Shown: positions 6,032 through 11,660 of the stretch, piece after piece | Layout of the letters: every line of letters starts with the position of its first letter | Position numbering within the stretch: position 1 is the stretch's first letter | NCBI GenBank assembly: GCA_964394205.1 | Contig: CAYMVS010000060.1 | Coordinates: 1 to 13,804 of the forward strand | Direction: 5' to 3' | Origin: HGM05190 sp964394205 | GTDB lineage: Bacteria; Bacteroidota; Bacteroidia; Bacteroidales; Muribaculaceae | DNA length: 13,804 bases | Translations under genes and position numbers: made by a program | Notes under the pieces: model-generated | What the model was told of the DNA's origin: nothing | The model's database searches: none | Seen by the model: only the letters and a program-made list of their open reading frames with translations

Positions 6032-6934
6032 TCAATTACCGGCAATGTCAACGAGCTCTACCTCAAAGACAAGTGTCTCCATGGGGCCGATTTTGCCGGG
6101 AACACCGTCTACGCCGTAGGCAAGGTTGCCGGGAATGTAGATTGTCATCTTGCCACCTTTCTTCATCAGCTGAAGAGCCTCGCCAAAGCCGGGTACAACA
6201 CCGCCAACGGGGAATGTCACAGCCTCACCTTCCGATGAGTCAAACACCTCGCCGTTGATGTGCTTGCCGGTGTATTTGACCTGAACCTGGTCGCTCATTT
6301 TGGGTGAGTCACCGGTACCCTCGGTCTCTACCTTGTAGCTCAGACCGCTGGCTGTTGTCTTGATATTGGCGTCTTTGGCCTTTGCATCATCAACATATTT
6401 TTTGCCGTCGGCTATATTTTTCTTTGCCTCGGGTGACTCTTCGCGTGCCTTGCGGTCGGCCTCCATTTTAGCCTGCATCTCGGCCATACCGGCTTGTTGG
6501 GCTTTTTGCATCAGAGGCTCAAACTGTGCCTGCAGTGAAAGAAGCTCGGTCTGTGAGATGGTGTCGCCGTTGAAGTAGGAAACAAAAGCGTCATAGAATT
6601 TTTTGCGATCGATTTTCACTCCCTGAGCCTCAAGCTGAGCGAGGCCGCTCTGCATGTTCATACCGATTGTCAAACCATTCATGTAGCCATGGTTGGCGGT
6701 GTCGGCGAGCAGTATAGCCTTGATGCCGGCGAGAATCTGGCTTTTCTCCATGCCGTCGCGCTGATCTTCGGTAAGGCTGGCAAAAGAGAGGTTGAGCTGA
6801 CCACCCTGCATTTGGCCAAGCATGGTTGAGAGCGAGTCGTTAAGATTGTTGTCGGCTGTTGATGAGCCGTTGCAGGAAGTAGTGCCGGCAAGTGTCATAA
6901 CAGCAATGGCGCCGGCGATAATTAATTTCTTCAT
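6032..6934 (-). CDS. FKBP-type peptidyl-prolyl isomerase, lipoprotein
   Basis: Third gene of a three-FKBP operon, 300 residues. A lipoprotein signal peptide ends LAGTTS-Cys21; no acidic run follows the Cys, which argues for periplasmic rather than surface placement. Residues about 30-190 form an FKBP_N-like helical region with a Lys/Glu/Ala-rich coiled stretch (QKAQQAGMAEMQAKMEADRK), which in Mip/FkpA relatives mediates dimerisation and chaperone activity. Residues about 195-298 are the FKBP isomerase domain: VKYTGKHINGEVFDSS, FPVGGVVPGFGEALQLM, and IPGNLAYG. Pocket residues corresponding to FKBP12 Tyr26, Phe36, Asp37, Phe46 and Tyr82 are kept, while the pocket Trp59 is Phe250. It probably assists folding of exported proteins. 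It lies 25 bases downstream of the next FKBP gene and is read towards the terminator at 5973-6007. Confidence 0.92.
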   Translation of the reverse strand: MKKLIIAGAIAVMTLAGTTSCNGSSTADNNLNDSLSTMLGQMQGGQLNLSFASLTEDQRDGMEKSQILAGIKAILLADTANHGYMNGLTIGMNMQSGLAQLEAQGVKIDRKKFYDAFVSYFNGDTISQTELLSLQAQFEPLMQKAQQAGMAEMQAKMEADRKAREESPEAKKNIADGKKYVDDAKAKDANIKTTASGLSYKVETEGTGDSPKMSDQVQVKYTGKHINGEVFDSSEGEAVTFPVGGVVPGFGEALQLMKKGGKMTIYIPGNLAYGVDGVPGKIGPMETLVFEVELVDIAGN

Positions 6935-6959
6935 TTGATTATTAATTAGTTATTTATGA

Positions 6960-7853
6960 TTAGTCTTGGGTTGGTAAAACTTGTAGGAGCTCAATGTCAA
7001 AATCGAGCGCGGCGTTGCCCGGTATCACTCCGTGTATTCCCTCTTTGCCATAACCGAGCGATGAGGGGATGATCAGGCGGTAGCGGCCGCCGGGCTTCAT
7101 CTGCAGGAGTCCTTCCTGCATCCCTTCGACGAGTTTGTCAACATTGAATGTCACGGGCATGTCTGTATGATCAAAAACCGTGCCATCACTCAACCGGCCG
7201 GTGTAGGAGACCACCACTTTGTCGGCAAGCGTCGGATATTTCCCCTCACCTTCACGCAACACCTCGATGAGCAGGCCGTTTTCCATCTTTATGACCCCCT
7301 CGCGTTTAAACTGGGCCTCGAGATAGCGCTGCTCCTCCTCGATTGAAAAGGGTGGAACGGCAGTTGCCGCTGCCACAGCGTTGTTGATGATGTTATTGGC
7401 CTGCTCATTGGTCATTGGCGATTTGCCCGCCAAGAGACATTCGAGCAGGTAGTTGTTAAAGTCGGTAAGGGTCACGTCTATACCCATTTGCCTGAGCTGG
7501 GCAAGGCGAAGGGCAAGCTGCATCCCCTCGAGCACACCGCGGTAGTAGGGCTCGCGCGAGGGATTGGTGGTGAAAGCCGCGTTGACACCCTCCATGTAGG
7601 TTCTCAGGGCAACCGTGTTGCTGTCGCCGTAGGTTTTGGTCAGTGAAGGGCGCAGGTATTCAGCCCAGGTGGTGGCAAGTGCCAGTGCCATCGAGTCGGG
7701 CATGCCGGCAGCTGCCGGGGCGTCGGCAAGGGTGCGCTCTACCCCGGGCCGTGGCGCCTCAGTGGTGGCTTTGGTAGTCTTTTTGGCCCCCGCGCTTAAA
7801 GCGAGAGCCAAAAACATAGAGGATACTAAAGTTATTTTGAGAGTCAATCTCAT
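6960..7853 (-). CDS. FKBP-type peptidyl-prolyl isomerase, secreted, with altered pocket
   Basis: Middle gene of the FKBP operon, 297 residues. A Sec signal peptide (about residues 1-23, ending SAGA) implies a periplasmic protein. An Ala/Pro/Thr-rich linker leads to an FKBP_N-like helical region (about 55-190, with YRGVLEGMQLALRLAQLRQM). The FKBP domain (about 195-292) has VSYTGRLSDGTVFDHT, IPSSLGYGKEGIHGVIPG and LDFDIELLQVL. Compared with FKBP12, Tyr26, Phe36, Asp37, Phe46 and Tyr82 have counterparts (Y217, F227, D228, F236, Y268). The Val55-Ile56...Trp59 segment is LVEGM (241-245), so the floor of the pocket has lost its Trp. It may be mainly a chaperone. It is separated from the upstream FKBP gene by 6 bases, so co-transcription is likely. 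Confidence 0.9.
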   Translation of the reverse strand: MRLTLKITLVSSMFLALALSAGAKKTTKATTEAPRPGVERTLADAPAAAGMPDSMALALATTWAEYLRPSLTKTYGDSNTVALRTYMEGVNAAFTTNPSREPYYRGVLEGMQLALRLAQLRQMGIDVTLTDFNNYLLECLLAGKSPMTNEQANNIINNAVAAATAVPPFSIEEEQRYLEAQFKREGVIKMENGLLIEVLREGEGKYPTLADKVVVSYTGRLSDGTVFDHTDMPVTFNVDKLVEGMQEGLLQMKPGGRYRLIIPSSLGYGKEGIHGVIPGNAALDFDIELLQVLPTQD

Positions 7854-7859
7854 TGCCTA

Positions 7860-8480
7860 TCAATTGATTTTGAGAAGCTCAACGTCAAAGATGAGGGTGG
7901 AGTTGGGACCAATCAGGCCACCGGCACCGTTGGGGCCGTAAGCGAGGTTGGAGGGGATGAAAAGACGCCATTTGGCACCTACTTTCATCATCTGCAATGC
8001 CTCAACCCAACCGGGTATGACCTGGGTGACACCAAAAGTGGCCGGCTCGCCGCGCTCTACCGACGAGTCAAAAACCGTGCCGTCGATCAGCTTGCCGGTG
8101 TAGTGGACGGTCACGCGGTCGCTCTTGGTCGGCGTGGCGCCTTCACCCTCTTCAAGAATTTCATATTGCAGACCCGAGGCTGTCTCTTTAACCTCCTCGC
8201 GTTTGGCATTTTCTTTCAGATAGGCTGCTCCGAGCTCGGCGTTCTGCTTGCCCGCTACCTCGGCGGCGGCTTTCTGTTTCTCTTCAAGTGAGGTGAAATA
8301 TTGACGGATGACCTCTTTGGCTTCATCATAGCTCATCAAAGGTTTGGTGCCCTCAAAGACAGCTTTTACTCCGGCTGAAAAGTCTTCAGCATTGATTGTT
8401 TCCACACCGCTGGCGCGGAAATTGTTTCCCATGCTCAAACCGAGTGCATAGCTCAAACGGTCAAATTCTTTGTTTTCCAT
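7860..8480 (-). CDS. FKBP-type peptidyl-prolyl isomerase, no signal peptide (FklB/FKBP22-like)
   Basis: First gene of the operon. Translated from the ATG at 8480 it has 206 residues, the size of FklB/FKBP22 proteins, and begins MENKEFDRLSYALGLSMGNN as family members do. A start eight codons earlier would overlap the -7 box at 8502-8509, so it is rejected. Residues 1-95 are the helical FKBP_N dimerisation domain with a Lys/Glu-rich helix. Residues about 100-206 are a complete isomerase domain: VHYTGKLIDGTVFDSS, VTQVIPGWVEALQMM and IPSNLAYGPNGAGGLIGP. Every pocket residue is canonical (Y127, F137, D138, F149, V154, I155, W158, Y181, F198). With no export signal it is probably cytoplasmic, while the two downstream paralogues are exported. 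Confidence 0.93.
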   Translation of the reverse strand: MENKEFDRLSYALGLSMGNNFRASGVETINAEDFSAGVKAVFEGTKPLMSYDEAKEVIRQYFTSLEEKQKAAAEVAGKQNAELGAAYLKENAKREEVKETASGLQYEILEEGEGATPTKSDRVTVHYTGKLIDGTVFDSSVERGEPATFGVTQVIPGWVEALQMMKVGAKWRLFIPSNLAYGPNGAGGLIGPNSTLIFDVELLKIN

Positions 8481-8501
8481 TTCTATAATATATTTATTGT
8501 G

Positions 8502-8509
8502 CAAAATTA
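8502..8509 (-). promoter_or_regulatory. -7 box for the FKBP operon
   Basis: The minus strand reads TAATTTTG followed by C, an exact TAnnTTTG match, 21 bases before the ATG at 8480. It is divergent from the amylase promoter at 8630-8637 in the same 197-bp intergenic region. Confidence 0.55.
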
Positions 8510-8629
8510 GGTTAAAATGTTGGAAATGTGTTAATGTTTTGAAGAAAATTTAAAAATAATCATTCTGTTTGTCCACATTCATGTTTAAAAACAACCTTTT
8601 GGGTCTATAAGTTTTAATAAATTATTTAT

Positions 8630-8637
8630 TAACTTTG
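8630..8637 (+). promoter_or_regulatory. -7 box for the GH13 lipoprotein gene
   Basis: TAACTTTG matches TAnnTTTG exactly within an AT-rich stretch, and the ATG follows 40 bases later. No -33 TTTG was found at ideal spacing. Confidence 0.5.
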
Positions 8638-8677
8638 TGGCATTGAGATTATATCATATTTAACACTAATTAATTAC

Positions 8678-10123
8678 ATGAAAGTTAGATTTTTTTCAGG
8701 AGCAGCAGCCGCGCTCGTGGCGTTGCTCTCGGCCTGTGGCGGCAATGGGTCAAAAGCTGAGGTGACCGGCGGTGTAGACTCGACCATGACAACCGTTTCC
8801 CATCCCGATTGGAGCAGAAATGCTGTGATCTATGAGGTCAACCTGCGTCAGTTTACCGACTCGGGCACCGTCACCGCTTTCAACGACCAGTTGCCGCGAT
8901 TGAAAGAGCTTGGTGTCGACATCCTTTGGTTCATGCCTGTCTATCCCATCTCCGAGGATGGCAGGAAAGGTGAATTGGGCAGCTATTATGCCGTGCAGGA
9001 TTATAAAGGATTCAATCCCGAGTTTGGCACCGTTGAGCAGTTTAAGGAGACAGTCAGGAAGGCACACGACCTGGGCATGAAAGTGATACTCGACTGGGTG
9101 CCAAACCACACCGGTCGCGACAACGCGTGGGTTAAGGATCACCCCGACTGGTATCAGCGCGACTCTACCGGCAACATGTTTGGTCCGTTTGACTGGACCG
9201 ATGTCTATCAGCTCGATTACAGCAACAAGGAGCTGCGTCAGGCAATGACCGATGCCCTGAGATATTGGATGAAAGAGGTGGGGGTCGACGGTTTCCGCGC
9301 CGACGTTGCCTCGATGGTGCCCGTCGACTATTGGGACGAGGCTACGGCTCAACTCAGGCAAGAGTTTCCCGACATGTTCATGCTTGCCGAGGCCAGCGAG
9401 CCTGCGCTCCACAAAAATGCTTTCGACATGGGTTACAACTGGCCGATGAAAGATCTCTTCAGCGAGATTGCAGCCACCGCCGGCCAATATTCATTTAAAG
9501 ATAAGGATGGTAAGGTAAAACAATTTCCGGTGAAAACAGCGCTTGCCATCGACTCCCTCCTGGCCAAGCAGGCCGAGCAGTATCCCGGCGACACCTATCT
9601 GATGAACATGATCACAAACCATGACCTGAACTCGTGGGAGGGCACCGAGTTTGAACGTCTTGGCAATTTGAGTGATGCTTTTGCCGTGTTGTCCTACACT
9701 TTACCCGGCATGCCGCTCATCTACACCGGTCAGGAAACAGGCATGAACCGCCCCTTTGAATTTTTCAAGAAAGATACTCCCCCGGCATGGGAGCCTCGCA
9801 ACGACTACTTCAAATTCTATCAGACACTCAACAACCTCAAGCACACCGAGCCCGCTCTGCTCGCCGGCAATCAGGGTGGCGACATGAAGCGCTATCCCAC
9901 CGCCGACCCGCGGTTGTATGTGTTCTCTCGTGCCGGTCGTGGTCAGGACGACGCCACTGTGCTGGTGATAACAAACCTGTCGGGAGAAACTCTCCCCTTG
10001 ACTTTCACCGATGATACCCCCTCGCTTGGCACGGCCGCCACCGACATCTTCACCGGCGAGAAAGTCACCCGACTACCCGATACACTCACCCCCGGCCAGT
10101 ATAAGGTCTACACAGTGAAATAA
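8678..10123 (+). CDS. GH13 alpha-amylase-family glycoside hydrolase, lipoprotein
   Basis: Hydrolyses or rearranges alpha-glucosidic bonds in starch-type glucans. A lipoprotein signal peptide ends LLSA-Cys20. The next residues (GGNGSK) lack the acidic surface-export signal of Bacteroidota lipoproteins, so a periplasmic location is likelier. The (beta/alpha)8 barrel runs from about residue 45 to 390 with all four GH13 regions: DWVPNH (139-144), GFRADVAS (205-212) with nucleophile Asp209, MLAEASE with acid/base Glu238, and ITNHD with transition-state Asp316. A short C-terminal beta domain (about 400-481) ends VYTVK. At 481 residues it resembles compact single-domain maltogenic or alpha-glucosidase-like enzymes. 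No SusC/SusD or regulator is adjacent, so it looks like a stand-alone enzyme. Exact substrate is not determinable here. Confidence 0.93.
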   Translation: MKVRFFSGAAAALVALLSACGGNGSKAEVTGGVDSTMTTVSHPDWSRNAVIYEVNLRQFTDSGTVTAFNDQLPRLKELGVDILWFMPVYPISEDGRKGELGSYYAVQDYKGFNPEFGTVEQFKETVRKAHDLGMKVILDWVPNHTGRDNAWVKDHPDWYQRDSTGNMFGPFDWTDVYQLDYSNKELRQAMTDALRYWMKEVGVDGFRADVASMVPVDYWDEATAQLRQEFPDMFMLAEASEPALHKNAFDMGYNWPMKDLFSEIAATAGQYSFKDKDGKVKQFPVKTALAIDSLLAKQAEQYPGDTYLMNMITNHDLNSWEGTEFERLGNLSDAFAVLSYTLPGMPLIYTGQETGMNRPFEFFKKDTPPAWEPRNDYFKFYQTLNNLKHTEPALLAGNQGGDMKRYPTADPRLYVFSRAGRGQDDATVLVITNLSGETLPLTFTDDTPSLGTAATDIFTGEKVTRLPDTLTPGQYKVYTVK

Positions 10124-10149
10124 GTCACTCCCCCAGCCTTTTTCTCATA

Positions 10150-10196
10150 ATTGCCCGATGTCTCCACCTTTTGACGACATCGGGTAATATTTTTTA
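10150..10196 (+). terminator. Rho-independent terminator after the GH13 gene
   Basis: CCCGATGTC (10154-10162) pairs with GACATCGGG (10176-10184), and the stem extends by four weaker pairs. A TAATATTTTTTA tract follows directly. It lies 30 bases past the stop codon. Confidence 0.8.
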
Positions 10197-10216
10197 TCCA
10201 TGTGTAATAAAAAAGA

Positions 10217-10855
10217 GGGTCAGCGGACATGACCGGTGGGTGACCTATTTGGGCCTCGATGAGGTCCATTAGCGCCGACAAACACGCCGGACGGCGGTTG
10301 TCCGGTGCCCGGCAGCAACAGAGCGCCGGTGGCGCGTGATTATGTCGAACCCCAGGCGATGCCTTGGCGAGCCTGGGGACAGTGCAAGCCCACAATCCCG
10401 GAGCCTCGCGAGAGGCGATGTCATGGTAGCGGCATGGGTGTTATCTTCCATGCCTGCACCTGTCAGGTCCTCAATCTATCTTGCGCGCTGAGCCATATCT
10501 GCAACCATAACATCGCCTCTCGCGAGGCTCCATGTCTACTATTATCCGGCAGTCCCCAGGCTCGCCAAGGCTTCGCATGGGGTTAGCCATAACCTCGCGC
10601 CGCTGGCGCTCTGTCGACACAGGCGCTGTGTCGACGCCGGTGCAGATCGACAGACCAGGGCTCGATTTTTGCCCTGATGGACCTATACGAGGCCCGGGGT
10701 GACGGGGTCGCCATTGATCACACTCCCCCGGGCGGCGGGGTGTTAAGCCTGCCGGCTCCACACCCCCGCGCCCTTGACAATGTGCTATTATTGTCTCGCC
10801 GCATCGCGGCGTTATCCTCCCGGTTCTGTCACCAACCGGTCCTGTACGCTGACCC
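10217..10855. repeat. 639-bp imperfect long inverted repeat: two inverted copies of a structured GC-rich repeat
   Basis: No gene is supported in 10124-11058, and this element fills most of it. The left arm matches the reverse complement of the right arm in four ordered blocks: 10217-10244 with 10828-10855 (25 of 28), 10251-10272 with 10674-10695 (18 of 22), 10318-10380 with 10552-10614 (55 of 63, no gaps) and 10400-10427 with 10504-10531 (27 of 28). The centre, 10428-10503, is unpaired. Each arm contains the same small hairpins: GCCTC-GCGA-GAGGC (10403-10416 on the left), which would have a GNRA tetraloop, and CCCCAGGC/GCCTGGGG (10350-10378). The right arm has about 126 extra bases at 10696-10827. 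No flanking target duplication or coding frame is convincing. It resembles an interspersed intergenic repeat family or MITE. Confidence 0.8.
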
Positions 10856-10882
10856 GTAATAGAGGAAAAAAGATTGCAAAAA

Positions 10883-11002
10883 TGTAACAATCGGCTTTTG
10901 TTACAAAAATTGTTACAAATGATGTTACAGTGTAAATAATTGAAAAACAATTAAATAGAAATTATTTTAAAAAAAGATGATTTTTTCTTTAAAATTGTTA
11001 CA
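10883..11002. promoter_or_regulatory. Phased TTGTTACA motifs upstream of the sigma-like gene
   Basis: TTGTTACA lies at 10898-10905 and 10910-10917, and ATGTTACA at 10922-10929: three copies exactly 12 bp apart. The inverted partner TGTAACAA is at 10883-10890, and a further TTGTTACA at 10995-11002, 22 bases before the -7 box. The surroundings are AT-rich and gene-free. Likely operators for a DNA-binding protein; the TGTAAC core also resembles -35 elements of some ECF sigma promoters. Confidence 0.5.
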
Positions 11003-11023
11003 TGAAGATTTGCACCCACTCGC

Positions 11024-11031
11024 TATCTTTG
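11024..11031 (+). promoter_or_regulatory. -7 box for the sigma-like gene
   Basis: TATCTTTG is an exact TAnnTTTG match 28 bases before the ATG at 11059. It lies inside the longer open frame that begins at 11002, which supports the later start. Confidence 0.55.
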
Positions 11032-11058
11032 AAACATCAAAACAAAAAAACAGAAATT

Positions 11059-11550
11059 ATGAAAAAGTCAGTCAACCTCCAGTCAGCCCTTTCAGGTATG
11101 CGTTCAAACATGATGAGCTATGCTTTGATCTTAACTTCATCGCGCCCGGCAGCCAACCGGCTTGTCAACGAGGTTGCTGCACAGGCATTGACCACCGGGG
11201 TGAGCGCCGACGACAGCAAGGATCTCAAGGGCATGATATTCTCGATGATGCGTGACATCTATGTTGCCAACTATCGTGGTCTTGTCTCTACAAATATCAG
11301 CATCAACGACAATGCTTTGGTCAAGAAGTACCACATCGAGGTACCTGTTGCCGGAGGTCTGGAGTCGGTCAAGGGCGTGATGAGTGTTGACGACCTGACC
11401 GAGGGTATCGACCGCCTGCAGCCTCGCGCGCGCCGTGTCTTCTCCATGTATGCCACCGGTTACACCATGAGCGAGATTCGCGCCGAGCTGGGCATGAAAG
11501 TTTCAAGCATCCTCAACCACCTGATCAACTCTCTGACTGCAATCTTCTGA
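11059..11550 (+). CDS. Divergent ECF sigma-70-like protein with degenerate core-binding region
   Basis: A 163-residue protein aligning by eye along its whole length to the common Bacteroidales ECF sigma factors. Region 2 covers about residues 9-73: SNMMSYALILTSSRPAANRL, then DLKGMIFSMMRDIYVANYR where normal members have FKGWMYTIMRNIFINNYR. Region 4 covers about 110-160: IDRLQPRARRVFSMYATGYT, then the helix-turn-helix SEIRAELGMKVSSILNHLIN. Residues usually conserved are changed: the A-x-D-L-x-Q-E/D core-RNA-polymerase motif reads AANRLVNEV (31-39), the KGW Trp is Met59, and the recognition helix lacks the usual G-T-V-K-S-R. It may be a repurposed regulator, an altered-specificity sigma, or one under relaxed selection. 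No anti-sigma or SusC/D partner is next to it. The start at 11059 is chosen from the -7 box and from MKKSV resembling family starts. Confidence 0.7.
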   Translation: MKKSVNLQSALSGMRSNMMSYALILTSSRPAANRLVNEVAAQALTTGVSADDSKDLKGMIFSMMRDIYVANYRGLVSTNISINDNALVKKYHIEVPVAGGLESVKGVMSVDDLTEGIDRLQPRARRVFSMYATGYTMSEIRAELGMKVSSILNHLINSLTAIF

Positions 11551-11589
11551 CAACAGGGCCATCAAGACTTTTTCTAAACTTATCATAAC

Positions 11590-11630
11590 CTGTACCATAA
11601 TAAGTTAATACCTAACTTATTATGGTACAG
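11590..11630. terminator. Perfect 18-bp hairpin between convergent genes
   Basis: CTGTACCATAATAAGTTA (11590-11607) pairs perfectly with TAACTTATTATGGTACAG (11613-11630) around ATACC. It sits between the stop codons of the sigma-like and BspA-like genes, so it may end both transcripts. It is AT-rich and lacks a T-run on either side, so it could instead be a protein-binding palindrome. Confidence 0.5.
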
Positions 11631-11660
11631 AATATTAATTATAAGAACTGAGGAAGATGG

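Noticed and set aside
8750..9487. 245-codon minus-strand frame opposite the GH13 gene
   Set aside because: The GH13 frame has all catalytic motifs; the antisense protein looks like nothing known.
8678..10123. Starch utilisation (Sus-like) locus
   Set aside because: No SusC/SusD pair or regulator flanks the GH13 gene.
10305..10586. 93-codon plus-strand frame within the inverted repeat
   Set aside because: Reads through palindromic arms and the centre; product is Arg/Pro/Cys-rich nonsense typical of translated structured repeats.
10471..10950. 159-codon minus-strand frame through the right arm of the inverted repeat
   Set aside because: It is made of repeat and hairpin sequence plus AT-rich spacer; the left arm does not encode the same frame intact, and composition is unlike neighbouring genes.
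10883..11002. CRISPR array
   Set aside because: Repeats are 8 bp at 12-bp spacing, far too short, and no cas genes are near.
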